A DNA stretch of 41,787 bases from Kiritimatiellia bacterium (GTDB lineage: Bacteria; Verrucomicrobiota; Kiritimatiellia; RFP12; UBA1067). The DNA lies in the NCBI GenBank assembly GCA_017463935.1, contig JAFUEM010000024.1:1-41787 (forward strand), written 5' to 3'. Position 1 is the stretch's first letter, and each line of letters begins with the position of its first letter. The translations under genes and the position numbers were made by a program. This document shows, piece after piece, positions 31,150 through 40,160 of this stretch. The notes beneath the pieces were generated by a model. The model searched no databases, was not told the DNA's origin, and worked only from the letters and a program-made list of their open reading frames with translations.

Positions 31150-31890
31150 ATGAGAAAAACATATGTCTACGGCGGTGTTCTTGCAGGTGGCATCGGTTCG
31201 CGGATGTCCGGCGCAGGCAAACCCAAGCAGTTTCTGGAAGTAGGCGGCGTGCCGGTGCTTGTTCGGACCGTGCGACGGTTTCTGGAGCTGGACGAGCTCG
31301 CCGGCGTGGTGCTCGCCATGCACCCGGACTGGCGCGATTATTCGCTTGACCTGCTCCGCACGAGCGGCATTGACGTCTCGCGCGTGGAGATCGTGAGCGG
31401 CGGTCCGTCGCGCTTCGAGTCGCTCGTGAATCTCGCGAACGGCTGCGCATCGGCCGCCGCGCGTCGGGGGCTGGCGGGGCGTCTGCTGATGATCAGCCAC
31501 GACTGCGCACGGCCGTTCGTGTCCGCCGACATCCTGCGGCGGAACGTTGCCGCGCTGCTGGACGGCGGCTGTGACATGGCGACGACTTCGATCCCGACCA
31601 TTGACACCGTCCTGTTGTCGAGCGACGGCCAAAAGGGGGACTGCGTTCCGGAACGCTCGACCGTTTTTCTGGATCAGGGCCCGCAGACGGTCGACGTCGA
31701 GCATTTCCTGGGTCTTGTGGACAGCCTCTCCGCGGACGAGCGCGCGCGCTACATGGAGGCGGGGCGCCTCTACATGGAAAAGGGGTTCAACGTGCGCATC
31801 GTCGCCGGAGATCGCGGAAACTTCAAGCTGACGACGCCGTTTGACCTGGTGCTGGCGGAGCGACTGCTGGCCGACGGCCTCGTCAAATAA
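31150..31890 (+). CDS. IspD/TarI-family cytidylyltransferase
   Basis: This 246-aa protein has the nucleotidyltransferase signature GGVLAGGIGSRMSGAGKPKQ at about residues 8-27. ISHDCARPF (the HDxxRPF motif) is at about 115-123 and GPQTVDVEHF at about 177-186. It ends with NFKLTTPFDLVLAE, the usual IspD end. IspD makes CDP-methylerythritol; the close relatives TarI/Bcs1 make CDP-ribitol. Because it stands at the head of a cassette with two LicD genes, a TarI-like role making a CDP-polyol or related CDP donor is more likely than isoprenoid synthesis. The exact substrate cannot be read. Confidence 0.85.
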   Translation: MRKTYVYGGVLAGGIGSRMSGAGKPKQFLEVGGVPVLVRTVRRFLELDELAGVVLAMHPDWRDYSLDLLRTSGIDVSRVEIVSGGPSRFESLVNLANGCASAAARRGLAGRLLMISHDCARPFVSADILRRNVAALLDGGCDMATTSIPTIDTVLLSSDGQKGDCVPERSTVFLDQGPQTVDVEHFLGLVDSLSADERARYMEAGRLYMEKGFNVRIVAGDRGNFKLTTPFDLVLAERLLADGLVK

Positions 31891-31909
31891 AAAAAGGGGG
31901 TGGAGCGAG

Positions 31910-32818
31910 ATGAAATATCATGTTGAAAATGAATTTGAAATCGAGTCTCAGATTGAAATCGCGGATGTCAAAAAACTCGAGATCGACATTTTAAGGACGT
32001 TTGTCGCGTTTTGCAATGAACACGGCCTGAAATATTTTCTGGCCGGCGGCACCCTGATCGGCGCGGCTCGTCACAACGGCTTTGTGCCGTGGGACGACGA
32101 CATGGATGTTTCGATGCCCCGGCCCGATTTCGAACGTTTCCGTGAATTGACAAAAAACGGCACGCTGGGCCGTTACGAGATTCGCTCCATCAGCCTGACG
32201 CCCGACGTCTATGCGCGTCCTTTTGACCGCATCGTCGATCCGCGCTACATGACGCGCGTCAAGGTCGACCAGGTCTACATCTCTCCCTGGCTGGACGTGC
32301 ATGCGCTGGACGGACTGCCGACGGACGAGAAGGAGGACCGGGCGCACTGGGCGAAGGCGCGCTGGAACAAGCGGTTCAGCCGATGGACGCGGACGCGCTT
32401 CTGCGACGAGAAGAGCAAGATCAAGGGACTGTTGAAGAGGCTGGTGTTCTGGCCGGTCTATCTGCGGGGGCCCCATCATTACGCGAACGAGTTGACGAAG
32501 CTGGCCAAGACGTACGACTTCTACGAGTCGGAGTACATCGCGGCGTTTGTCGCGGGCTACGGGCACAAGGAGCGCATGCCGCGCTACTATTTTACAGATG
32601 GCGAGGAAAAGATGTGGTTCGAGGGCATTTTGTGCTCCGTGCCGCCGCACTGGGATCTTGAGCTGGCGCACATGTACAAGAACTACAACAGTCTGCCGCC
32701 GAAGAAAAAACGTGTTGTTCACATGGTTCGGGCATGGAAGCTGAAGACGCCGCTGAACCGTTTCCTTGATCTCATCGAAGAAAAAGACGAGTCGGCCAAA
32801 AGCGGGGAGGATGCCTGA
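31910..32818 (+). CDS. LicD-family phosphotransferase (first copy)
   Basis: This 302-aa protein (ATG 31910, GGGGGTGGAG upstream) has the LicD core FCNEHGLKYFLAGGTLIGAA followed by HNGFVPWDDDMDVSMPRPDF at about residues 60-79. The Asp triplet is the catalytic/metal site. LicD proteins transfer phosphocholine, phosphoribitol or similar groups from CDP-linked donors to glycans. The C-terminal part (HYANELTKLAKTY, WFEGILCSVPPHWDLEL) is normal for the family. It lies between the cytidylyltransferase and an aldolase-fold protein and ends in TGATG overlap. The donor is presumably the product of the upstream enzyme. Confidence 0.9.
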   Translation: MKYHVENEFEIESQIEIADVKKLEIDILRTFVAFCNEHGLKYFLAGGTLIGAARHNGFVPWDDDMDVSMPRPDFERFRELTKNGTLGRYEIRSISLTPDVYARPFDRIVDPRYMTRVKVDQVYISPWLDVHALDGLPTDEKEDRAHWAKARWNKRFSRWTRTRFCDEKSKIKGLLKRLVFWPVYLRGPHHYANELTKLAKTYDFYESEYIAAFVAGYGHKERMPRYYFTDGEEKMWFEGILCSVPPHWDLELAHMYKNYNSLPPKKKRVVHMVRAWKLKTPLNRFLDLIEEKDESAKSGEDA

Positions 32819-33468
32819 TGGAACCGAATGTGGCAAGGTTGATCGACGGCTACGTGCGAGCCGTCCAGACGGGAATCGACTGCGGAAATCGCGGTGTCAT
32901 CTCGCTTCGTGCGCCCGGCGGTGCGTTCGTCAAGCGGCGCGATGCGGTGAATACGCAGATCGGCGAACGTGACATCGTGCAGGCGGCGCCGGGCGGCATC
33001 GGCGATGCCGATGCGCGCGTGCGCGCGCATCTGGCGATCTTCGACGCATTCCCGTCCGTGAACGCCGTGGTGCAGCTTGACACAAGATGGTGTTCCGTCT
33101 GGGCGACTCAGGAAGAGGAACTGCCGCCGCTCAATGCCCTGCACGCCCGGTATTTCTTCGGTCCGGTCCGTGTCACCGGCGTCATCGCCGGCGAGTCCGA
33201 CGTCAACGAGGAGATCGGCCGGCGGGTGCTGGAGCTTTTCGAGACGCGCGTGATGGCGCATACGCCCGCGGCCTTCATCCGCAATCTGGGCGCCCTGACG
33301 TGGGGGGAGACGCTGGAGTCGGCGCTGGAGCGGGCCGTCGTCCTGGAGGAGCTGGCGTGCCGCGCCTGGCAGGTGCGTCTCGCCGTCGGTCCGGAATTCT
33401 CCTATCTGCCGTATCGTGTGCGCAAGCAGCTCTTCGCGGGTTCTTTTACGGGTGAAAAACTTGGCTAG
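32818..33468 (+). CDS. Class II aldolase/AraD-fold protein lacking the metal ligands
   Basis: This 216-aa protein aligns by pattern with L-ribulose-5-phosphate 4-epimerase and fuculose aldolase: AHLAIFDAFPSVNAVV, NALHARYFFGPVRVTGV and ALTWGETLESALERAVVLEE. The zinc HTH motif is replaced by Gln86-Leu87-Asp88. The third histidine (HSHG/RNHG in relatives) is Leu157 in RNLG, and the acidic residue before the first helix (Asp76 in AraD) is Arg67 by my alignment. A metal-dependent retro-aldol reaction is therefore unlikely. It overlaps the upstream LicD stop by one base and sits in the CDP-donor cassette. Possible roles are a metal-free isomerase or dehydratase, a binding or structural subunit, or a different catalytic chemistry. 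Confidence 0.8.
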   Translation: MEPNVARLIDGYVRAVQTGIDCGNRGVISLRAPGGAFVKRRDAVNTQIGERDIVQAAPGGIGDADARVRAHLAIFDAFPSVNAVVQLDTRWCSVWATQEEELPPLNALHARYFFGPVRVTGVIAGESDVNEEIGRRVLELFETRVMAHTPAAFIRNLGALTWGETLESALERAVVLEELACRAWQVRLAVGPEFSYLPYRVRKQLFAGSFTGEKLG

Positions 33469-33491
33469 CCAATATCGAAAGGATCAACACG

Positions 33492-34532
33492 ATGAAATGT
33501 ATCGCGATTGGAGACGTGTTCATCACTCCCGACATGATGCGGGCGGGGATCGCGCGTTTTCCTGACCTGATCGACAAGAGCGACGTTTTCTTCTTCGGGC
33601 GCAACAATCGCAAGACGATGCGCAACGTCGTGAAGATCATCGAAAGCGGCGGATTCGAGGACCTCGACGTCCCGGAGGAGGCGCTCGACGCGCTGGCGGA
33701 CGCCGAACTGCTCATGGTGCATCTCTGCCCGGTGACAAAAGACGTCCTGGCGCACGCGCCGAAACTGAAGTACATCCTCTGCAATCGCGGCGGGCACGAG
33801 AACATCGACCTCAAGGCGGCGGCGGAACGCGGCATCCACGTCATGCTGAACCCGGCGCACAACGCCAACGCCGTGGCCGAATTCACGGTGGCGACGATCC
33901 TGGGCGAGCTCCGCAACATCTCGCGCTCGCATCTGGCCCTGAAGAGCGGCGAATGGCGGGAGAAATACCCGAATTCAGGCCGCATCATCGAGCTCAAGGA
34001 CCTGACCGTGGGCATCATCGGCTTCGGCAACATCGGGGAGCTGGTCTGCGAGAAGCTGTCGAGCTTCGGCTGCCGCATCCTCGTCGCCACGCGCAGCGAA
34101 CACGCGCAGACTAATCCGCGCATCAACTGGGACCGGCTGGAGTTTACCAGCTTCAACAGGGTGGTGACGGATTCGGACTTCATCTCCGTGCATGTGCGCG
34201 ACCCGAAGAAGCGCGTGCTGTTCGGCGCGCGCGAGTTCAACATGATGAAGCCGACGGCCTACTTCATCAACACGGCGCGGCCCTACGTGATGGACTATGA
34301 CGCGCTGTTCGTCGCGCTGTCGGAGAACAAGATCGCGGGTGCCGCCATCGACGTGTTCCCGAAGGAGCCGCTGGGCTTGACGTTCCCGCTGGTCTCGCTT
34401 GACAACATCACGCTGACGAACCATCGTGCAGGGGACACGGTCAACGCCTACAGCGACAGCCCCGCCATGATGTTCGAGGCGCTGCGCACGTGGCTGAACG
34501 GCGGCGCGGAGCCGAAGTTCCTCGTTCGGTGA
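33492..34532 (+). CDS. D-isomer-specific 2-hydroxyacid dehydrogenase family protein
   Basis: This 346-aa NAD(P)-dependent oxidoreductase has the Rossmann motif VGIIGFGNIGELV at about residues 172-184. The catalytic Arg is in DFISVHVRDP/NTARPYVMD, Glu in DVFPKEPLG and His in LTNHRAGDT. The order matches D-3-phosphoglycerate and related dehydrogenases. AAAGGAT about 10 nt upstream is a reasonable ribosome site. Between an aldolase-fold gene and a LicD gene, it may oxidise or reduce the carbon skeleton that is then activated with CTP. The substrate is unknown. Confidence 0.88.
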   Translation: MKCIAIGDVFITPDMMRAGIARFPDLIDKSDVFFFGRNNRKTMRNVVKIIESGGFEDLDVPEEALDALADAELLMVHLCPVTKDVLAHAPKLKYILCNRGGHENIDLKAAAERGIHVMLNPAHNANAVAEFTVATILGELRNISRSHLALKSGEWREKYPNSGRIIELKDLTVGIIGFGNIGELVCEKLSSFGCRILVATRSEHAQTNPRINWDRLEFTSFNRVVTDSDFISVHVRDPKKRVLFGAREFNMMKPTAYFINTARPYVMDYDALFVALSENKIAGAAIDVFPKEPLGLTFPLVSLDNITLTNHRAGDTVNAYSDSPAMMFEALRTWLNGGAEPKFLVR

Positions 34533-34541
34533 GGCGGGCGC

Positions 34542-35360
34542 GTGGCCGTGAGCTCCGATTTGCGGCGAATTCAGCAACAGGGGGTTGGGCTTCTGCGGCA
34601 GTTTTCGGCGTTTTGCGGGGAGCATGGCATTCGCTATTTCATCTGCGGCGGCACGTTGCTGGGCGCCGCGCGGGACGGCCGGTTCATTCCGTGGGACGAT
34701 GACGTCGATGTCGTTGTGCCGCGGGCCGATTTCCGGCGACTGGAGCTCCTTGCGACGGACCATCCGCCTGCGGGCGTCTATTGGCTCGGGCAGGCCAATC
34801 CGGCCCATGCGGAGCCGAATGTCTTCTGGGGGAAGTTCTGCAAGATTGACAGCGACATCGTCGATGCCCACGCCAATGGACGGGTTGTCCATCACTTCGG
34901 TCTTGACGTGCTGCCGCTGGACGAGCTGCCGCGCGGTCGGTTCCAGCGCGTTCGCCAGCGCTTCCTCTCTTATTACTATCAGCATCTCTCGTCGCTGCTG
35001 TTCGGCGGCGCCAGCCCGCGCCACCGCGGCGTGAAGGCGATCCTGCGGCTGGCGCTGGCGCCGTTCAGCACGAACGCCCGCACCGTGGCCGAAAGGTTTC
35101 GGGCGGTTGCGGCCATCGGCGAGGGGGCCGGATCCGGGCGGCTTGTCAGCCTGTGCGGCCGCTATGGATACGCGCACGAGCAGTTCCCGGCAGAATGGTT
35201 CGCTTCGTCGGTCTACTTGCCTTTTGAGGGGCTGAGCCTGCCGGCGGCGATAGGTTGGCGCGGCATGCTCGAGATGGCGTACGGAAAGGACTGGATGACG
35301 CCCCGGCAGGATGTCGCGGGAAGACGTCACTACAAAGTAAGGGAAAGGGAACAATCATGA
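34542..35360 (+). CDS. LicD-family phosphotransferase (second copy)
   Basis: The protein is 272 aa from GTG 34542 (GAGGCGGG upstream). The core FCGEHGIRYFICGGTLLGAA and DGRFIPWDDDVDVVVPRADF matches LicD with the same Asp-rich active site as the first copy. The C-terminus has FPAEWFASSVYLPFEGLSLP and MLEMAYGKDWMTP, the usual family end. Two LicD genes in one cassette could place the same phospho-group on two sites, or act in sequence. The gene ends in ATGA overlap with the large secreted protein, which suggests co-translation. Confidence 0.9.
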   Translation: MAVSSDLRRIQQQGVGLLRQFSAFCGEHGIRYFICGGTLLGAARDGRFIPWDDDVDVVVPRADFRRLELLATDHPPAGVYWLGQANPAHAEPNVFWGKFCKIDSDIVDAHANGRVVHHFGLDVLPLDELPRGRFQRVRQRFLSYYYQHLSSLLFGGASPRHRGVKAILRLALAPFSTNARTVAERFRAVAAIGEGAGSGRLVSLCGRYGYAHEQFPAEWFASSVYLPFEGLSLPAAIGWRGMLEMAYGKDWMTPRQDVAGRRHYKVREREQS

Positions 35361-38300
35361 AAAGACGAATCTTGAGCCGTGCGGTCGTTGCCGTCCTGGC
35401 GCTGTCCGTCTGCGGACGTCCGCTGATGGCGGAATCGTTTCAGGCGACCTACGAGGCGGCCGACTGGCTGTCGAGCGACGTTGACGCGCCGACGCAGGGC
35501 GATTCCGTCAGCCAGCAGACGGATGCGCTGCAGGCCATGATGCGGCAGGCTGGCGAGGCGGCGCGCAACGGGCGCGTGAAAGTCCACTTCGGTGCGGGTC
35601 GATACGTGATCGACGACTATCTGCCGATCTACTCGAACATGTCAATTGAGCTTGACGACGACGCGACGGTTGTCTCGGTTTCGGAAGCGGCGCCCGGCAT
35701 GTTGACGGCGCACCACTTTGATGAAGATGGCGGCCTGTGTCCGCGCGATGAATCCTGTCGTCATGCCGGCTATTCGCAAATTACGAACGTGACGATTTGC
35801 GGCGGCACGTGGGACAGGAACGCAAATCCCTTGTGCGACACGTACATCGTGCGTCTGGTGCACGGTGCCGACATCGTGATTTCGAACGTGACGTTCAAGG
35901 CCGCATCCGACCATTTCCTGAACCTGTCCGGCACGTCAAATGTCGTCGTGCGGTCCGTCCGCTTCCGGGATGCCGTTCGGTATCAAGGAGAGGATCCTGG
36001 TTTCTGGGGGAAATTCGCGTGGGGCGACGAGACGCGCTACACGACCATCGAAGCCGTTCACCTGGATTACTGCAGCCTGGAGGGAGAGCCCAACGCCCAT
36101 CCGCTTGACGAGACGGCCTGTCAGGACGTTTTGATCGACGGCTGCTCTTTTTCAGGCGTCTTTGCGGGTGTCGGCACGCATCACAATCCGCTGGGCGAAA
36201 AGGCCCGCGGCGTGACGATCGTGAATTCGCGGTTCGAAAACTGCCTTTCCTATGCGTGCTATGCGTTTGGATTCTCAAACCTTGAGATCAGAAATTGCGA
36301 TGTGCGTGGCGGCGAGGGTCTGGTTTATGCCTCGCGTTCCGATTTGTGCGCGGAGGAGAATGTTGTCGATTCGGCCTCCGCCAGCGCGGTCTATGTCTAC
36401 GACGCGAGCGACGGTCTGTTCAGGAACAATGCTTTTTCGAATTCGTGCGCGACGGTCTTCCGCGCCAATGGCGAGAGCCGCCTGGTCGCGCTGACCAATG
36501 TGATCCATGTCGCCGGTCGGCATGGCGTATCGGCGACCGGCGGGCGCGTCGTCCTTTCCGGGAACGCGATCAGCCGCACGACGGAGAACGGCGTCTATGT
36601 CGACGGCGCGACGGCCGAAGTCTGCGACAACGAGATCGCGGAGCCCGGAACGGCTGGCGTCCGCGCGGACAATGGCGCCGCGGTGGTCGCGTGCGGGAAC
36701 AGGATTTCCGATGCCGGCACCCATGGCGTTTCCATCGGCGTCAACGCGTCGTTCGCGATTTCGGACAATGCGATTCTGCGGGGCGGGGCAAACGGCGTTC
36801 GCGTCGAGCAGGGCGCGGACGGAGGGTCTGTCTCCGGGAACGAGATCGCGTCGTCGGGCGAGCGCGGCATCTACCTGCTGGACGTCAGGGACGTCCGGGT
36901 CGAAGACAACGCGATCAGGGATTCGGCCCTGCATGGTCTCTTTGTCCAGGGCGGTTCGGTCGCGGCGGTCGGCAATGCGATCGACACGACGGGGAAGGAC
37001 GCGAACGGGGTGTTTCTCAAGCAGACGACGGCGATGATCGCGACCAACACCATCGCCAACGCCGGGGCTTCGGGCATACGCGCGGACGACGGCACGACGC
37101 TGGTCGCCAGCGGCAACATCATCACGAATCCGCAGGCGCACGGCCTGTCGATCGGCGGGCTTTCGTCGTACCGTCTGGACGGCAACGCGGTCACGGATGC
37201 GCGGAAAACCGGCATCTTTGTCAGCGCCTGCCAAGGCGGCGGCTCTGTTTCTGGCAACCGGATAGCGCGTAGCGGCGAGAGCGGCATCTCGTTGGTCCAG
37301 TCGGAGGGTGCCGTCGTGTCCGGCAATCAAGTCGAGGTGACAGGCGGCTTTTCGGAGGGCATTTATGTGCGCGAGGCGGCGACGGCGACCATTCGGGACA
37401 ACACGGCCTTGATGACGGGCGGTCATGCGATTCGCGTTCAAGGTGCGGCGGGCAAGCCGATGACGGCCGTCCTTTCCGGCAACACCGCGCAGACGGCCAA
37501 CCCGAGCTATGCGGATATTCGCGTCGGCGACTACTGCCTGAATTGCGTGCTGACTGAAAATGTCACCTCTGACGGCGGCATCAAGGTCTCCAAGAACGAA
37601 ACGAGCGGCACACGCATCATCGAACCCGTGTGCGTCTATTCGGTGACATTCGACGGCAACGGGGCGACGGGCGGCAAGATGGCCGCGCTGTCGGTCAACG
37701 TCGGCGAGACGACGGCGCTGACGGCGAACGCGTTCACGCGCACGGGCTGGACGTTTCTGGGCTGGGCGACGAGGAAGGACGCGACGGCGGCGGACTACGC
37801 GGACCAGGCGAAGGTGAAGGATCTGGCGAAGACGGACGGTGCGAAGGTGACGCTGTACGCGGTGTGGAAGGTGAACGCCTACACGGTGAAGTTCGACGGG
37901 AACGGCGCGACGTCGGGCGCGATGGCGGCGCAGGCGCGGACGTACGGCGACGGCAAGGCGCTGACGGCGAATGCGTTCAAGCGCACGAACTGCCATTTCC
38001 TGGGCTGGGCGACGACGAAGGGCGGCGCCGTCAAGTACACCAACAAGCAGGCGGCCAACCTGTCGGCGAAGGCCGGCGCGACGGTGACCTTGTACGCCGT
38101 CTGGAAGATCAGCGCCTACAAGGTGGCGTTCGACGGGAACGGGGCGACGTCGGGCGCGGTGGAGGCGCAGGCGATCAACGTCGGCGCGGCGACGGCGCTG
38201 ACGGCGAATGCGTTCGCGCGCACGGGGTACACGTTCCTGGGCTGGTCGACGAAGAAGGACGCGACGGCGGCGGACTACAAGGATGCGGCGAAGGTGAAGA

Positions 38301-40129
38301 ACCTGACGAAGACGAACGGCGCGACGGTGACGCTGTATGCGGTGTGGAAGGCGAACGCGTACACGGTGAAGTTCGACGGGAACGGGGCGACGTCGGGCAA
38401 GATGGCGGCGCAGGCGCGGACGTACGGCGACGGCAAGAAGCTGCCGGCGAATGCGTTCAAGCGCACGAACTACCATTTCCTGGGCTGGGCGACGGCGAAG
38501 GGCGGCGCCGTCAAGTACGCCGACAAGAAGGCGGCCAACCTGTCGAAGAAGGACGGCGCGACGGTGATCCTGTATGCCGTGTGGGAGATCAGCACGTACA
38601 AGGTGGCGTTCGACGGCAACGGGGCGACGTCGGGCACGATGAAGGCGCAGGCGGTCAACGTGGGCGCGGCGAAGGCGCTGCGGGCGAATGCGTTCGCGCG
38701 CACGGGCTGCACGTTCCTGGGCTGGGCGGCGAAGAGGGACGCGACGAAGGCGGACTACGCGGACCAGGCAAAGGTGAAGAACCTGACGAAGACGAACGGC
38801 GCGACGGTGACGCTGTACGCGGTGTGGAAGGCGAACGCGTACACGGTGAAGTTCGACGGCAACGGGGCGACGTCGGGCACGATGAAGAACCTTGCGATGA
38901 CGTACGGCAAGGCGAAGGTGCTGACGGCGAATGCGTTCAGGCGGACGAACTGGACGTTCCTGGGCTGGTCAACGAAAAAGGGCGCGACGGCGGCGGACTA
39001 CAAGGACCGGGCGAAGGTGAAGAACCTGTCGAAGAAAGCGGGCGCGACGGTGACCTTGTACGCGGTCTGGCGGCGCGACAGCTTCACGGTGAAGTTTGAC
39101 GGCAACGGGGCGACGTCGGGCGCGGTGAAGGCGCAGAAGATGGACACGGCCGCGAAGACGGCGCTGACGGCGAACGCGTTCAAGCGCGCGGGGTACGAGT
39201 TCCTGGGCTGGTCGACGAAGAAGGACGCGACGACGGCGACCTACGCGAACAAGGCGAAGGTGAAGGACCTCGCGAAGGCGGGCAAGAGCGTGACGCTCTA
39301 CGCGGTGTGGTCGCTCCCGGCATGGGCGCACGGCACGTTCAACGGCTCGGGCGGCTACATGCCGGACAGTCAGTACGCCGACTGGTCCGGCGGCGTGGCC
39401 GTGGCGAAGATCTCGTCGCTCGGCAAGCTGTCGGGCACGCTCACGCTGGAACACGACGGCGGCACAAAGGCGGTCGCGTTCTCGGCCAAGACGTTCAGCA
39501 AGTATTACGCGAGCCGGACGATTGACCAGTTGTGCGATCTGCTCGATTACGACGAGGAGGACGAGTATGGGATCCTGGACGACATGGCGGACGGCATCGC
39601 CCCTTCGACGGTGAGCGCCTACGTCTACAAGGGCGTGTCGTTCGCGATGCCGGACGCGACGACGCGCAAGGCGAATCTCGTGCTCCTGTCGTGGCCCTCG
39701 GGAGACGGGAAGACCCTCATGGGCCGGATCTGCCTGTCGATGATGGCGGACATTGAGCTGGAGCTGCGCGAGAATCTGTTCGTGTCGAAGCGCGTGACGC
39801 TGCCGCAGTTCAGCGGCACGCCGAAGAAGGCGTTCAAGGTGGCTGCGGCGGCCGAGGACGCCGAGGAATGGGAACGGGCGCTCGCGGAACTGACGAAGGT
39901 GGAGGTGACGTTCGGCGCGAACGGCCAGCTGACGATCGTCGGTCTCAACGGATCGAAGAAGGTCTGGACGACGTCGGCGACGCTGAACCTCTGGGGACGG
40001 GAGGGGAAGTCGTTTGACGTCGGCACGGACTTCCTGACGCCGACCGGCCGGTGCCTGTGGTTCGACTGCCGGCTCACGCCCGGCAAGGACGGCAAGATCA
40101 CGGCGAGCGGCATCACGTTCGAGTGGTGA
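35357..40129 (+). CDS. Secreted right-handed beta-helix protein with seven Listeria-Bacteroides-type repeats
   Basis: This 1590-aa protein starts at ATG 35357 (GGGAAAGGGA upstream). Residues 1-25 form a signal peptide (KRRILSRAVVAVLALSVCG, cleavage after PLMA). Residues about 30-755 are a pectate-lyase-like parallel beta-helix with short rungs of the type V-x-x-N-x-I-x-x-(S/T)-G/A, typical of Beta_helix/NosD repeats. Residues 761-1318 hold seven repeats with the core FDGNGATSG, TANAF, FLGW and LYAVW (Flg_new family). The C-terminal 270 or so residues begin AHGTFNGSGGYMPDSQ, are rich in predicted strands, and are not recognised. It may bind or process extracellular or host polysaccharide or anchor to the cell surface. 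No catalytic site can be assigned with certainty. Confidence 0.88.
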   Translation: MKRRILSRAVVAVLALSVCGRPLMAESFQATYEAADWLSSDVDAPTQGDSVSQQTDALQAMMRQAGEAARNGRVKVHFGAGRYVIDDYLPIYSNMSIELDDDATVVSVSEAAPGMLTAHHFDEDGGLCPRDESCRHAGYSQITNVTICGGTWDRNANPLCDTYIVRLVHGADIVISNVTFKAASDHFLNLSGTSNVVVRSVRFRDAVRYQGEDPGFWGKFAWGDETRYTTIEAVHLDYCSLEGEPNAHPLDETACQDVLIDGCSFSGVFAGVGTHHNPLGEKARGVTIVNSRFENCLSYACYAFGFSNLEIRNCDVRGGEGLVYASRSDLCAEENVVDSASASAVYVYDASDGLFRNNAFSNSCATVFRANGESRLVALTNVIHVAGRHGVSATGGRVVLSGNAISRTTENGVYVDGATAEVCDNEIAEPGTAGVRADNGAAVVACGNRISDAGTHGVSIGVNASFAISDNAILRGGANGVRVEQGADGGSVSGNEIASSGERGIYLLDVRDVRVEDNAIRDSALHGLFVQGGSVAAVGNAIDTTGKDANGVFLKQTTAMIATNTIANAGASGIRADDGTTLVASGNIITNPQAHGLSIGGLSSYRLDGNAVTDARKTGIFVSACQGGGSVSGNRIARSGESGISLVQSEGAVVSGNQVEVTGGFSEGIYVREAATATIRDNTALMTGGHAIRVQGAAGKPMTAVLSGNTAQTANPSYADIRVGDYCLNCVLTENVTSDGGIKVSKNETSGTRIIEPVCVYSVTFDGNGATGGKMAALSVNVGETTALTANAFTRTGWTFLGWATRKDATAADYADQAKVKDLAKTDGAKVTLYAVWKVNAYTVKFDGNGATSGAMAAQARTYGDGKALTANAFKRTNCHFLGWATTKGGAVKYTNKQAANLSAKAGATVTLYAVWKISAYKVAFDGNGATSGAVEAQAINVGAATALTANAFARTGYTFLGWSTKKDATAADYKDAAKVKNLTKTNGATVTLYAVWKANAYTVKFDGNGATSGKMAAQARTYGDGKKLPANAFKRTNYHFLGWATAKGGAVKYADKKAANLSKKDGATVILYAVWEISTYKVAFDGNGATSGTMKAQAVNVGAAKALRANAFARTGCTFLGWAAKRDATKADYADQAKVKNLTKTNGATVTLYAVWKANAYTVKFDGNGATSGTMKNLAMTYGKAKVLTANAFRRTNWTFLGWSTKKGATAADYKDRAKVKNLSKKAGATVTLYAVWRRDSFTVKFDGNGATSGAVKAQKMDTAAKTALTANAFKRAGYEFLGWSTKKDATTATYANKAKVKDLAKAGKSVTLYAVWSLPAWAHGTFNGSGGYMPDSQYADWSGGVAVAKISSLGKLSGTLTLEHDGGTKAVAFSAKTFSKYYASRTIDQLCDLLDYDEEDEYGILDDMADGIAPSTVSAYVYKGVSFAMPDATTRKANLVLLSWPSGDGKTLMGRICLSMMADIELELRENLFVSKRVTLPQFSGTPKKAFKVAAAAEDAEEWERALAELTKVEVTFGANGQLTIVGLNGSKKVWTTSATLNLWGREGKSFDVGTDFLTPTGRCLWFDCRLTPGKDGKITASGITFEW
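37637..39310 (+). repeat. Seven-unit tandem repeat array in the beta-helix protein
   Basis: Units start at 37637, 37880, 38117, 38360, 38597, 38840 and 39083. Lengths alternate 243 and 237 nt for the first five units, then 243 and 228. Units 2 and 4 share a second sequence type (TYGDGK, HFLGWATxKGGAVKY), so a 480-nt double unit has been duplicated. DNA similarity is high throughout, which implies recent expansion or homogenisation. Confidence 0.92.
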
Positions 40130-40160
40130 GGGATCGAGGACACGATAAAAACTCTGGCTT

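Noticed and set aside
29472-31151. Minus-strand ORF of 559 codons opposite the GT2 gene
   Set aside because: It is an Arg/Gln/His-rich shadow. The + strand has a full GT2 domain and a good ribosome site.
31150-31890. Housekeeping ispD of isoprenoid synthesis
   Set aside because: The motifs would allow it, but the position ahead of two licD genes in a tight cassette favours a CDP-polyol-type role. It is kept as IspD/TarI family without a gene symbol.
36275-38476. Minus-strand Arg/Val-rich ORF of 733 codons
   Set aside because: It is antisense to the beta-helix and repeat array. Its apparent repeats come from the real gene's repeats.
37630-39099. Second + frame ORF of 489 codons over the repeat array
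   Set aside because: It is an alternate frame of the tandem repeats, Gly/Arg/Asp-rich and stop-poor because of composition.
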